A DNA stretch of 64,000 nt, taken from NCBI GenBank assembly GCA_038503065.1, contig JBCAMK010000007.1, positions 1,054,001 to 1,118,000 of the forward strand. The letters run 5' to 3'. Origin of the DNA: Paragyromitra xinjiangensis. Taxonomy: Eukaryota > Ascomycota > Pezizomycetes > Pezizales > Discinaceae. Of the stretch, positions 11,882 to 24,148 are shown one piece after another (position 1 is the first letter of the stretch; each line of letters begins with the position of its first letter). A model generated the notes under the pieces. That model did no database searches. It was given only the letters and a program-made list of their open reading frames with translations, and was not told where the DNA came from. The translations under genes were made by a program, and so were the position numbers.

Positions 11882-14721
11882 ATTGGCCTAGGAAAGTATT
11901 TAGTACTGGTTTGGCGTCCAGCGGGGGTTTGCGAGGGGCCCCCGTATCTATATACGAGTGTTGCCCTTCGTCCAAAAAGAAAAAAAGAAACATGTTAACA
12001 CCAATGCTTTCATAAGAGCTAATACGCGACCCTTCAAAAAAGTTCATGGGATCTCAAATAGTAGAGTCCCAGCATTTATTCCTCCCATTAGCCTGGCTAT
12101 TGCAGGTCGTGGACGCCCCGTAGCACCAAAACTTACAACCCAAAACCATTCCCACCTAACCTCGCAAGCTGGAGAAGGTATGATACCAGGCATAAATAGG
12201 ACCAGCCAACCACATGATCGTTTTCGAGAGAGTAGAAAGCGGTTATCCAATGGAATATGTAGGGGTTGGGGAAAAAATGACTACTCACACACTGAGGCTC
12301 TTCTCCACAAAGTTTCGAGTAGATGGAAGAGAAATTCTTCAACGGAAGTTCCCGTGGGGCTGGAAATATCTTGGAACCGACTCGAAACTCCTAGTTTAAG
12401 ATATCCGATGGTGAGATTTTACGGTGCTCTAGATACTGTAGCTATAGCTATAGGACGTCTTAGAAATATCCCTGTAAGCCCCAATACTTTAGCCCTGCCA
12501 TGAGTAATAACATGCCCTACGAGTGGTCTTGAAGCTGTATGAACAAAATTTGGCCCCAGGAACTCGAGGCAACGAGGGTATGGCTTGCGCATACCCCAGC
12601 TGCCGTCAACCTGCATAGGTAGTACGGACAGGGGGCATCCCTAAGATCTGGAGAAACACGCTAATATCAATGCTTTGCGGAATGCGTCAGCTCACGGGGT
12701 GTGCATGGAGATCGTTATCCATGGGTTTGCGCTTGCGCCTCCTTTGGTAGTTAGATGTTTGATGGCTTGGCTAGAGGCGTAGCCATAGGTCAGTTTCTAT
12801 AACCCTCCTCTTTTTGATCAACACGGAAAATTTTTCCAGTCTCGATCGAAGGAAAGATGATTGTCATAATAGGTGGGTGCTGCCCAAACCCCGGTTTCTG
12901 CCCACTATTTTGCTTTCTTCACGTGCAAATGGACGCTACTTCCCATCCCATGCCTAGAAAATAATGATGGAAAAATAAACTGGGAGCGAAACTGTTTTTT
13001 CGATGCCTATGGCTTTTGAGACTACTGATACTTTGGGCAAACCCCCATTAGACGGTGCCAACATCGGAGCGGCCACTGTTAAGATTTTTCATTGTAAGAT
13101 CAGCATTGCGCCACTCAAATTATTGAATCTCTTAGCTGAAGAACTAATTACCTTGCTACAAACCTTCTTGTTGACAAGAATCGGTGTAAAGGCTACCATT
13201 GAAGATGTCAACACCAATTGCAATTAAAGGAGTCAAATCCCTTCTATCTTTTCTAGCTCTCAGTTCCGATAAAGCCTATTTCGTTGAGACCAACGCCCCC
13301 ACCTATTCGGAGATAATGAATCTCTCCGAGAAAGCAATCTCAAATTCTAGCCTTATTAAAGTAAGTGATATATATATTTGATGACGCCATGGCCACCAAC
13401 CAAGAGGAAACCATGAAGGAACCAACTTCTATTATTCCCGATGTTAATCTCAAAGGCACTATATTTTTTGCAAGTGTAGCAACACGATGCTTACGCAAGA
13501 GCTTTCCAGAACCAAAAAGTAGCATAACTACTGGATCGCAATATATATCAGGGCGGGTATTTAGTCCTCATCGACTCCGTAGTAAGTTATACGAAGTTTC
13601 CCGAATTGACCTTCTATTCGGCGTCAAATCTCGGAGTTCTCGGAGTTCTTCGTTCTACCAATTGCAAATCCAAAAATATCCTCCGCTAAAGGGACAGAAC
13701 CAGAATTAATGTTATCCCTCCGAATCTAACAGGTACATATTTAGTCTGGTTAAGTAAAGCATCTCTAACGTAATATGAGAAGTCGGGAAATCTAGCTTAG
13801 CGCCCTATGTCCTAGACGCGTAAATGGCTAAGAGTTAATGTTATTACTGCGTATATACAAAGTTAATAATGTACCTATCAATGAACCAAGACATGTGAGT
13901 GAATAAGCCGGCCGAAGGTTACGATACATTATATATTACTGACGGTATATTAGGTTGCTGAAGCGCTAATATTAACAGGTGTGGCTTTTGTGTGCCTGGT
14001 GGGAGGTTTATGAACTTGAAGAATGACTAATCAATATTGAAAAGAAAGTAGAATACCAATAGCTTGAAACAGAAGTTTCAAAAAATTTGAAGGCTGCAGT
14101 GCTGGCGAAAGATCTTTGGGCGATGTTAGTGGTTAATTGCCCCTGCATTCTCTTCTGCCTAACAGGAGGGTTTAGAGAGGGAGGGCTGGATAGATGGAGT
14201 GTCGAGGGTGCCATAACACGGAGATGTAGCGGGCCCCATTAATATTGCCACCCGCAGCACACAGTGGAGGGGTAGCGATTTCTAAACCTGGGCCTACTGT
14301 GTCACAATTACTTATATGTAGAAAGGAAACATGAATTGAAAGCTATACCCGAATTTTTGATACGCTTGGCATAGAATAAGTTGAATTTATACAGGAGATA
14401 TTAATCACGACTACGCGAGCGCTGATATACCTGGCCGCGGCCAGTTTTTACAACAAAATCATATATATACAACGGGTAATACGGGGCCTCAGCGCCAGAG
14501 AGCATCAACGTGCTCATGCAACCGAAAAACTGATGAAACAATTCCCCGGTACTTTGTTCTAGATCCGGTGGGTGTGAATATATCTACCCTAACTAGTGGG
14601 AAAACGGGGGAAAGTGGCGAAACGAAGCGCCCCTCCGGGGATCCACGCGCACCATAGTACTAACCACACTGTATTTGTGATTGTGTTGATTACACAGTCT
14701 GGAGTCCCAACTGTGTAAGCT

Positions 14722-14758
14722 ACACTAGCATTATGTGTAGCAGCTTAAGTAATCCTAG
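14722..14758. repeat. small stem-loop in AT-rich tract
   Basis: The strand reads GCTACAC, nine bases, then GTGTAGC, a perfect 7-bp hairpin, with flanking AGCT on the right repeating the left side imperfectly. Nearby TGTGATTG/GATTACACA repeats the same bases. It may be the end of a decayed transposon; nothing else supports this. Confidence 0.3.
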
Positions 14759-16345
14759 GAGTACAAGAGGCTGCCAAGAACCTCAAGCTCTAAACGAAGC
14801 AATTAGAAGCAATTTAGGTACCGGTACCAGCAAACTCACCACTTAACAGATATATATTGATAGCACTATAATATGATATCGATACTGCGGGTTCATACTT
14901 AGAAAAGTAAACGAGGAAAAGGGAAAAACCACAACGAGTCTTTCGATCTAAAGAAGGTCAGGATTATATGCTCGACTTAGGTGGTGGATAGAGTGCTAGG
15001 TATGTTCTACACCATATCACTTTATAGTTCATAACCTTTCTAGCAGCTACCCCAGACCAAGGTTTTTTGAGCATAGCAATTGTCCGTACCTCAGTTCTCA
15101 ACCGAGCTCGAGCTAAGGATAATGCAAGAATAACATTTAGTATAAACTGTTTTGGTACTAGAATGTATACGGAAGAGGGAGAAGCAGGATCGAACCTAGC
15201 GGATGTATTGCCTAGGCTCGCGGGGACTCGGCATCGAGTGACAATTGGTGATCATATATATGCCTAGAAAACAGATAGCGTTCAATGCCAGGCTCAATTG
15301 ATTGTTATTTTCTCGACCATAGTTTGTTTTGCAGACAAAACTTCGGTGTGTCCCCGAAGAGTAGAAGGGAAGACAGCTAAAGATCCTGTACGCTTGAGCT
15401 AAAAATGGGAAAAACTAGGTGTCTTTCGGGAATCTATCTCATCTTTCTAGCTTGTCAAACTAGGTCTGTAGTTTCAAGTCCCCCATTCGGTGATCTAGCT
15501 ATGGGGTCGGTAGAATATAGACCACACGGATGATAGAACTTTGGTGTGGTCTCTTCACAATCGGTCGCAACAGAGCTAAAATGGGTCCCGCCAGAAAGTA
15601 TCTTGGCGACTAAATGCTTTCTACCTAAGAATCACTCCGGTAGAGTGTTTGTCACGCAAAATCGAGATGGGAGGTGCATATTAGTTTATGAAGTTGCACC
15701 TTGGGAAGGTTGGACGGTTACCCTGACAAAGTGTGCCCCGAGCCCTAGGCGGGAAAAGGTTCGCCGCCTCGGATCTTGGCACCATTTTCTATAAATTCGG
15801 ATCTCCCCTCGCCCTCCTCTTCTTCCATCTATGCGATTTTACTTCATAGGATCATTTCTATAGGTTTGTGAAATTCTCGACCAGGTAAAGTATTATGATA
15901 AAACTAACAGTTCTGATAGTAAATCGTCTCATCTGAAACTCTTACCAGAGCCACAGATATTCTCCAACCTGGGTGATGACTTAATTCCTCGACTCCCTAG
16001 AGTGATGTCTTTTTATGCCTTCGCTTCGGCGATGGTGGCTATGATCTCAACCCGATTTTCTATCTGTTCCTTGCGGACCTGGAAATAAGGGTGGGCGTCG
16101 ATGGTGGTCTGACAGGTCCTTTCTTTTCTTCTTTTTTTTTCCTGTCCCGGCAAACGTTTCATGTCATGTATGTCACAAATAGAAAGTATCAATTGTTCCA
16201 CAAAATCTCCCCTCCATAAGAGTGCACAGTTTGCGGAAAAACAACTTTTCCCGAGGTATGAGATATGTGAGATGCATTTTCGTTTCGCTCTCTCCCCCTT
16301 TGAGCGATTTTGGCGAAAGACTTCTGGAATCGTTCGCTGCTGTTC

Positions 16346-16378
16346 TCTGCACGAAAACCTGCAGGTTTTTAGTGCAGA
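16346..16378. repeat. 33-bp near-perfect palindrome
   Basis: The core AAAACCTGCAGGTTTT (16354-16369) is an exact 16-bp palindrome. It is flanked by TCTGCAC on the left and GTGCAGA on the right, which also pair, with a one-versus-two-base asymmetry between arms. A cruciform, a dimeric regulator site or a foldback relic are possible. It sits about 1.6 kb before the PKA regulatory subunit start. Confidence 0.6.
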
Positions 16379-17985
16379 AATCCTCATTGCTGCGTTGTCT
16401 CACCGTCTGTTTCCGCAGGAACCCCACATCCTGAGAATGCCGAAAACCGGATTGCCTGAGTGCGTGCTCGGTTGTTTTGTTTGACGGTCAGCCATCCGAT
16501 GCTTGTGCAGACAAGGCCCCAGGCGGCGCTTCCAGGAACGACGGCGCTGGAACGTGCCCTGCCTAGCCAACAGCAGGCTTTCATATCGATATCGGGAGGG
16601 GACAACCCTAATTAGATGTAGTTTAGAGTTATCGTAAGTACTTTGGCTACAGAAAGCTATTGGCAAGGAGTGGGAAGGGTTCGGGTTGTCTGGGTTGGAA
16701 TGTTTCTGATAGAAAATTATCCGACATTCCAATGATTCCATTCATTCCATACATGCGATGGGGTTCTTCGCCTGCCTGGTGCTTGCTGCTGGTTGGAGCG
16801 TTTTTGTCTTAGCCCGTGCCCTCGCCAATCGCTCTTGACGCCCGCTCGAGCCCTCCCTCGTCATCCCAATCCCCACCACCCGCAGTTACCAGAGTAGGAT
16901 CGCGCGTGTAGTCGGTCGTCCCTCCCCCGCCATTCATCCCTCGCCTTCTCTCGCGGTTTCTGGCCCTTCCCCCCCCCACGCCCTCTTGCTCCCCCCTCAA
17001 TTCCATCCACCTATTCATCATTCATCTGCTGAAGACGCCTATCATTCCATCTTCAGCTGCTGTGCCTCATCAACTTATTTGTTTCTCCTATCGTTTTGTA
17101 TCATCCATCTACTTTTTTTTTGCTCTATTATAGGGAAAGTGTGGGTGTGATTTTCTACCTTGTCGCGTGCAGTGGGCAGTTCAGGGTGCCTAGAACACGG
17201 CTTAACTCGCTCATCCTACACAGAGCTGCTTGGATTGCTGTTGTTTTATCAAACCAGCATCCGAAATCGCTTTCTGTAGGTTTCTCTTAGACGCTGCTCC
17301 TCCTCTTTCTCCTCCTGTTAGAAGGTTGCGCGACACTACTTCGGATGGCTGGCGGCAAGCTGACTATTGTGCAAAAAAAAAAGCTGCGCCTACCCTCTAA
17401 TCTACTAAGCCTTCAGACGACGTTATTCTTCAAAACATATACGTCCCTGGGACGAAATAGAGGGACCCCTACTGGTGATTTCTAGTTCGGGAGGCTTCCT
17501 GCAGGCACCGTCATTTGGTTGAGTTGAGAACAAAGAGAGGCACCGGACCGGGGTCATTGCGAGGTAGCAGCATCACGACCACGCCAGCCTCACCTAGTGC
17601 TCATACTCCACCACAGGAAAGCAAAGAATATTCGGTTTATTCTTTCTACTCAGTTCTTTTTGCCTATCTTTGTATCCTTGCAGTCGACAGCCTGGTGAGT
17701 TGCCGTTTGCTCGTTTTCATTCCCGTAAAGCTTGGTTTGTGTCAAGTTTGACTGACTAGGTGAGACAATAGCAGATTCTGTGACATACAGCTACGTGTAT
17801 GATGACTCTCTGCTTCAGCTCCAACCGAAAATTTCCTTTAGAAACACGACTGATCCCGCTTGCTTCTGTAGTTCACATCTCCATAACTCAATCAGAAACA
17901 CTTGCTTCAGCTCTCCCTAAACCAGTCTAAATCAGTCTGTTGATACCCTACCCTTCCGCTATCTACCACAGATATAGCTGGAGGA

Positions 17986-19551
17986 ATGTCCCTTCCAATC
18001 GCGTACACCGATGAACTCGACGCTCTCAACCGCGAGATTACAAAAGCTAAGCCGACGGACGTTCTCCAGTTCTGCGCTAACTTTTTCAATCGTCGCCTCG
18101 AGGCTCAACGGGTAGAGTTTTTTGCCTCCTCCCGTGCTTCGGGCTTTCCTTCTTCATCGAACACTTTTGGAGGAATGTCGAGTTCACCATCATATGTTGG
18201 TGGGGAAAGTAACTTCCCGGGATCTGGGTTAGGTCTTGCTGTTGGGGCGCTGGACGGTGGTCGTGATAGTCCGTTTTCCCATAACCCATTTTCGACTACT
18301 ATCACAGAGGAAGACGAGGACATCGGCCAAAGCCCTACAACGCCAAGCTTTCGGCCCAACCCCCTGGTAAATCCCGACCCATCGAACACTGGGTCGTTGT
18401 CGACATCTCCAAACCTGGGTCAATCACTGTTCTCGCCGCGTGCGCGATTCGGTTTTGGTAATGATCAACCTCCACAGGCTCATAGTTCCGGCTCTTCTCT
18501 ACACCCTAATTCAGGGTTTCATTTAAACTCCAGCGCTGGTGACTTCCCATCGAACTACAACATGGGCCGACGGACTTCTGTTTCTGCCGAATCTCTAATC
18601 CCGTCTTCTTCAACAGAGGAGTGGACACCTCCAGTATATCCCAAGTCAGATGAGCAGCTTGAACGCCTGAAGACGGCAGTTTCGGGCAACTTCTTGTTCA
18701 TGCATCTGGACGACGATCAAAGCTCCCAAGTACTTTCCGCCCTTATGGAGAAACCCATACCTGGGAAAGGCACTCGAGTCATTACTCAAGGCGATGTTGG
18801 TGATTTCTTTTATGTGGTCGAGAAGGGCTCATTTGATATTTATGTCAATCCTGCTGGTAGCATGCTTCCAGGCCCGGATGGAATGGGCCGAAAAGTCACT
18901 GAGATCGGCCCCGGAGGATCCTTTGGTGAATTGGCTTTGATGTATAATGCCCCTCGAGCGGCTACCATCATATCTACAACAAGTCACAATGTCCTCTGGG
19001 CTTTGGACCGCGTTACTTTCCGCCGTATTTTGATGGAAAACACATTCAAGAGACGGAGAATGTATGAAGCATTCCTTGAAGAAGTCGATATTTTGTCCTC
19101 TCTCGTTCCTTACGAACGCTCCAAGATCGCTGATGCCTTGGAGAGTGTGACATTTCATCCCGGTGATGTCATAATCAAAGAGGGCGACCCTGGTGATAAC
19201 TTCTATATCATAGAGTCTGGAGAAGCGGAGGTTATCAAGCACGGCCTTCAAGAGGCAGTTAACAAACTTACAAAGGGAGATTATTTTGGAGAATTAGCCT
19301 TGCTGAACGATGCACCGCGTGCAGCTAGTGTGAAAGCGATCACAAAGATGAAAGTGGCGACACTGGGCAAAGACGGTTTCCAACGGTTGTTAGGCCCCGT
19401 CACTGAAATTATGCGAAGGAACGACCCTAGGTTGGCTGAAAGCGTGGACCCACTTGCCAATATCGGAAGATCTGGACCCCCCGGAGGCTATGACGGAGGG
19501 GTGGATGTTGTTGAGGAAGCAGCTGGAAGGGGAAGAGCGGTAGAGGTGTAG
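17986..19551 (+). CDS. pkaR: cAMP-dependent protein kinase regulatory subunit
   Basis: A single exon of 521 aa. It binds and holds the PKA catalytic subunits inactive until cAMP is bound. Residues about 5-45 form the dimerisation/docking helices (ITKAKPTDVLQFCANFFNRR). A long Ser/Pro/Gly-rich linker leads to the inhibitor site RRTSVS at 195-200, where a Ser occupies the phosphate-accepting position, as in type II and other fungal R subunits. Two cyclic-nucleotide-binding domains follow, each with its phosphate-binding cassette: FGELALMYNAPRAATI from F313, and FGELALLNDAPRAASV from about F434, with the Glu and Arg needed for cAMP in both. The linker is the variable part among fungi. The upstream C/T-rich region suggests a long leader. 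This is the orthologue of yeast Bcy1. Confidence 0.97.
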   Translation: MSLPIAYTDELDALNREITKAKPTDVLQFCANFFNRRLEAQRVEFFASSRASGFPSSSNTFGGMSSSPSYVGGESNFPGSGLGLAVGALDGGRDSPFSHNPFSTTITEEDEDIGQSPTTPSFRPNPLVNPDPSNTGSLSTSPNLGQSLFSPRARFGFGNDQPPQAHSSGSSLHPNSGFHLNSSAGDFPSNYNMGRRTSVSAESLIPSSSTEEWTPPVYPKSDEQLERLKTAVSGNFLFMHLDDDQSSQVLSALMEKPIPGKGTRVITQGDVGDFFYVVEKGSFDIYVNPAGSMLPGPDGMGRKVTEIGPGGSFGELALMYNAPRAATIISTTSHNVLWALDRVTFRRILMENTFKRRRMYEAFLEEVDILSSLVPYERSKIADALESVTFHPGDVIIKEGDPGDNFYIIESGEAEVIKHGLQEAVNKLTKGDYFGELALLNDAPRAASVKAITKMKVATLGKDGFQRLLGPVTEIMRRNDPRLAESVDPLANIGRSGPPGGYDGGVDVVEEAAGRGRAVEV

Positions 19552-20219
19552 TTGGATGAAAAAGATGTGAAGTTTCTTTACTGCTCGGTCGGTCACGGTG
19601 TTTACAGGCGGGTTGCTTCAATGCGCATGTTTGTCTTGGACCACTACTGTTCGTGGGTCGAAGACTGTTGGGTGTTCCTGCTTTTGTTTTTTGTTTCGGT
19701 GTAACTAGCCTTTTTGTTCATTTTTCTACTCTCTTCCGCTTGAAATTGATGCCTATGCATGAATGAAAGTTGAACGAGGAGCTGAGGAGTAGGAATATCG
19801 AACGCAGGAGAGTGAAAGGGGTTTTTTTCTTGCAGTCTCTTTTTCTTTTCTTTTTTCTTTCAGGAAGGGTCAATCTTTAAGATAGAGGTGGAATGGACGA
19901 CATGAATTGGACATCACGGAAATGTATTTGCTTTTGACAGAAGGAACTAGAGGCAAGCGCTTCTTTCGGCGGAAAGCTTCGTTTGATAATGCAAGCATAC
20001 AGTCGAGCTGTCTATTTGCATGGACGAAAAATTATACTTTCCTTCGTGTTTTAATTTTGTCCCGATGTAAAGGTCTATTAGGCAGAATTGAAGGCCATGT
20101 TTTCCACAATATCTTTTGTGGTAAATGGCATAGAGCAAACGTAGCAATACAAAGAAAAGCATCACCTGTCAAGGAGCTTTCCGTGCGGACACAAGCTACA
20201 CATTTCCTCCATACTTCTA
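19552..20219. other. convergent 3' region between PKA-R and SPF27 genes
   Basis: 667 bp between convergent genes, rich in T/C runs (19,830-19,862). Likely 3' untranslated regions. A 120-codon plus-strand open frame (19907-20269) has no domain and runs into the SPF27 gene antisense; I do not call it. Confidence 0.5.
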
Positions 20220-20899
20220 TTATGCTCTTGTTGTTTTCTCCCTCCTTCTATTCAGGATCTCAGCCCTAACTTTCTCTGCAGCCACCTCAACCTCTAGTAC
20301 ACGTCCAATCCCCCTCCTCCACTTCTCTTCCAGGCCTCTCAACTCCGGCTCAACATCCTTTTGTAACCCCTTCCTCTCCTTATTAACCAACTCACATTCC
20401 GTCTTCAACAACATCAAATCCTCCTCCAACGCTGTCAACAGCTGCTCCAATTGCGCGTTATGGATCAACCACGCGTTCTTCCCAAACTCGTTGAGCAGCG
20501 TGAGGTTTGTAAGGCGAGTCTGTAGATGCGCACTTGACGCGTATGCGGATGCGAGCGCGCTCTCATATTCCTCTGAGCTGGAACCATCTTCAGGCTGGGC
20601 GGGCTCGTAGCGGGAAAGGTCGACCCCACCGGTTAACGGCTCGCCATGGGCAACGCGGGAGAGCTCCTCGGTGATTGCTGGAGAGAAATTTGCGGGTATC
20701 AGAGGTGGGAGAGATGGGTGTAGCTCTGAGGTATGGGTAGAGGGGAGCTCGGAGTTTATTAATGCGGCGATCTTAGTGAGCTCTGATGCTGTTGGTGTGG
20801 GTTCGATGTCTGTGGTTTTGTTAGTTTGAGGGTGTGGTAGAAGGGGAGAATGGGGTTTGTACAAGGGAGTGAGTCGTGGGAGGCGACTATTAGTGACAT
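20220..20899 (-). CDS. pre-mRNA-splicing factor SPF27 (BCAS2 family)
   Basis: Two exons, 20899-20863 and 20809-20220, giving 208 aa. SPF27 is a core member of the Prp19 (NineTeen) complex, which stabilises the activated spliceosome in the nucleus. The splice restores the family N-terminus with HDSLPYIEP, then the LINSEL helix, the DLSRYE motif, the ...LTLLNEFGKNAW block and a long C-terminal coiled coil (about residues 125-205). The unspliced minus-strand frame would instead give 263 aa from 21011 with an unrelated N-terminal extension; I rejected that because the spliced start recreates the conserved N-terminus with exact frame and an ACCACAG acceptor. It is convergent with the PKA-R gene and divergent from the gene at 22118. 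Confidence 0.9.
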
Positions 20900-22117
20900 C
20901 GTGGGCTGTAAAGAATTGGGAGATGGCGGAAGGTCGGGTGTTTCTTCGCGTCGTTGGGAAATCGTGTCGCGGCGCTGTGTAACGGAGGTTGAACGAGCTT
21001 TCGAAATTCAAGGTCTTGGCGTTTCTTAGGCGCAGGGTTCAGTTGCTAGTCAGATCAATGATTGGAACACTACTGTGCCGTATAGCTATAGGATGAGATC
21101 TAAATGATTAATGTGCTGACACGGGATAGGGTAAGTATAGATCCTTCAACAAATCCCAAATACCTCCTCTTCACGGATTTTGTACTTGTAACCGTAAATT
21201 CATAGAGCGATGAGGCTCTTGGAGCCGCTGGGGTATGTCAGTTAATTTTCGGTTATTGACTGAATACGGTTGGGGTTTGAAAGCTTGAATGTTAGGTGGG
21301 CTTATTCTCTTTCTTGAAACCAGTCGAATTTCCTCTTGCAGGCTTTGCTATCGTTGGCGCCCTGATACATCAACACTGAATGTAGTCGACGTCAGCTTAG
21401 CACAGAGACATAGATTAGCAGAACTCTTCATCCACAGCTATAAGTGTTCCGCTAATTATCTAGATAAGACAAAATATACATGTCCTAATACAGCCAGCCC
21501 ACGGTTATTCTATGCCATCCAGTTCCCACATCTTCCCAAGTTCATCTACACCTCATAACTAATGGACCTTAAGCCTTATTACATGATCACTTTAGGTAGA
21601 CCCAAACGTAACATCTTACTCAAGTGCGCTGGTTTTATGTGTAGTTCTGCTCGTGATTGCTTTGTATTAGGGAGAAGTTTTCTATCATTGGCACGTATTC
21701 CAGGTTCGTAAGCAGAATATCTTGGCATTCGCCTTGTATAGATTCCCGTAAAGCTGAAAACCATGTTGAGATTTTTCCAGAAGCTAGGCAGAAATAGGAA
21801 CTCTTATACATGGGGAAAACCCAGATCAAAAATCTCCTATTTAGCCTGAGGATTCCAAATGCGAAATTCAGAAGGCTATTTAGTGGAGAGGTCATGACAA
21901 GGCTTCGAAAGTAACACAGAAGCTTCACTTATGCCAAGCCCTCACAATCTATGACAGGGGTTACGCGCATGAAGATCTCAACGGAAGACGGGAATCAGCG
22001 CAGCCAGGATCGAGGTTACTTATTGCATCCGGTATTCTGACCGTACTTAGCAGCCGCCACTTCTGTTCACCTACTACGCAACTACCATTAATTTTGAACT
22101 TGAGGATAGCGCTCATC
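20900..22117. other. divergent intergenic region
   Basis: 1.2 kb between the starts of the SPF27 gene and the 610-aa protein gene. It must hold both promoters. Short open frames on both strands (for example 21635-21928 minus) have no domain support. Confidence 0.45.
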
Positions 22118-24148
22118 ATGGCTTCAGGTGATGGAAGAAGTTTGATGCAATACCTTTTCCCGCCGCCTTTGAAGCGACATACTGTGTCTCTTTCGGTTGA
22201 CGAAGATGTCACACGGAACGACTTTCCGGACGAGGTGTGTTCTTGCTGAAACTTTATGGATGCTGTGTTTTGCTTTTACTGAATCATTAGCCCTTTAGGT
22301 GAGAAGATACGTTGGGAAAGAGACAGCTACTCCGTTCATAAAGGTCCAGAAAAAAGGCACTGTGGAAATGGTCACGCTAGCAATATCAGAAGTCCAAACT
22401 TGGGATGTGGGTTTTATCGTAGTGGTGTTCTTAGTCGCAGTACTCGTTGGACCTGCAGTTACTAACTGCTTTATGGTCTGTAGAACTTTCACAAAGCTCT
22501 CCAAAAGCATTTTCCATCTTCAAGCGCTGAACCTCAAATCACAAGCTTCGATGGCTGCCTCATCACATCGCCTGAAAGCTACCAAAAAAATCTGAAGCCC
22601 GGGTTACACTTAATAGTCTATTTCCCTCCTACAGTAGATGAACTATCACAGTCACTCAGTTCGCTGTTTTTTGAGAACATATCTTCTGCAACCTCCTCGT
22701 TCAAGCTGTCATCCAACCCTTACTTTGTTCCTCCAACTGCTATACCAGACTCATCTGAACTCGCAGATTACCTCAACCCTCCTCCTTCTGCACCAAAAAC
22801 TTCCAATAGGCCTACGAGATACCACCTTCAGCCTCCAAATATCTACTTCACTGTATCCTCCCCAACACCCATCAGCATAACTCTCTCCAACTCGCCCTTT
22901 AAAAATATTGCATACCACCCGGGCGAGAATATCAGACAGATGGGTGGCCCCCCAGTCACCAATTATATTATCACCGGGTACCAAAACCCTCCCGCCACAC
23001 CCTCCCCAGGCGGAAGCAATCACGGTATTGCATGGCAATTCGAACACCCCTCAACCGATTATACACTTATGAAACAAAACTCCGGTTTCTCGACCAAGTC
23101 ATCAGATACCACACCATTCCCCCCATGGAATCCAGTCCCAACGTATGATAAATTAAACCAAGCGGAAAGAGTAAAAGAGGGGGAAATAAAATCATCTCCC
23201 TATCGGATTGTCGCTGGTGGGATTTTCCCAATGACCTCGTTCGACCTCTTTGCGCAGAGCCAAAGAAAGAGAGTTATGTGCTCGATTGGATGGGATGTGC
23301 TTGCGTGTCCTATGGAGGGTCTGAAGGATCTTGTCTCAGAGGAGTCAATATCGAATATATCATGGGCTGTACTAGACGGCGGGAAGAACCAGCCGGGGAC
23401 TAGCGAGAAGAGGATTTATGCGAATTATGAGGGTCCTGTAGACCCAGAGAACGATAATAGTGATGGCCAGAGTGTGGGGTGGTGGATGGTAGGGCCAAGG
23501 AAGTTGCCTACTGGGTTTTCTGGGGAGGAGGGCGAACATACTTTCTTATTGAATAGTGTGGTGGAGGTAGCAGTACATCTGAAGACGTTTATGACAAGGT
23601 GTGGGATTGAGGACAATGCCATCGAAGTGCGTATAACCTAACAGCAGACAGATTATTTAGATTTAGGATTGACGGTTGGCTAGGGCTTTGTAAATTACTG
23701 GACCCAAGCTCTTGAGCTACCGGAACCAGCAACTCAGGTGGGGCTGCGTGATAGCCTCGCAAATCCATTCATATATTACCGCCATACTAATACTAGCACA
23801 CCTAAATTAATCCTACTGAAGTTCCTCCACCCACGAGACCTCCGGAACCTTCTCCCTCTATCCCTAACTCCGGAACCACACAGGATTGTGAGGATATTCG
23901 CCGTATTCAGGGTCGTTGAACAGAGAGAACTAGACGCCGAAGGGATTGATCCCTGCGGAGATCTCGAAATGGAGGTTGATAGGGTGTTGGGTGGTATCGG
24001 GAGCTGCGGTGGAGGGTGGGACTGTGGACATAGAGGATTTAAGGTTGCGGAGGTAGGTGGGGTGAGGGTTTTTGGCAGCGATGACGAGGATCGAAGAGAC
24101 GATGGAGTTGGTGAAAGGCTGGCGTATGAATTCGATGGTTTCTGGTGA
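22118..24148 (+). CDS. uncharacterised conserved-looking protein, 610 aa
   Basis: Four exons: 22118-22234, 22299-22406, 22484-23626 and 23684-24148, giving 610 aa. The second intron (22407-22483) has a textbook TACTAAC branch site and CTGTAG acceptor. I do not recognise a named family. The N-terminus is charged; residues about 90-180 contain a VYFPP segment and look mixed alpha/beta; the middle has a GG-IFPMTSFDLF block and Asn/Gly/Trp-rich loops; exon 4 holds GFVNYWTQAL...NPFIYYRH followed by a conserved-looking LLKFL...PLSLTPEPHRIVRIF strand pattern. The GF-x-x-YW ... PF/PY pattern reminds me of uncharacterised proteins found also in bacteria, but this is memory-level and weak. No signal peptide or membrane helix is evident in the spliced form. 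It is divergent from SPF27. Confidence 0.65.

Larger units (their letters stand above)
11882..17985. other. 6.1-kb gene-poor tract and leader region of the PKA regulatory gene
   Basis: No gene can be supported. Open frames are short, lack domains and overlap on both strands. 13.7-15.2 kb is AT-rich with stem-loops (for example a 7-bp stem around 14729-14751). 16346-16378 is a near-perfect palindrome, listed separately. From about 16.8 kb the plus strand becomes C/T-rich, as in fungal promoters and long 5' leaders. A GTGAGT near 17696 with a later AG would fit an intron in the 5' leader of the gene at 17986. Confidence 0.5.

Noticed and set aside
20220..21011. 263-aa unspliced reading of SPF27
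   Set aside because: The spliced 208-aa form recreates the conserved N-terminus; the unspliced extension has no similarity to the family.
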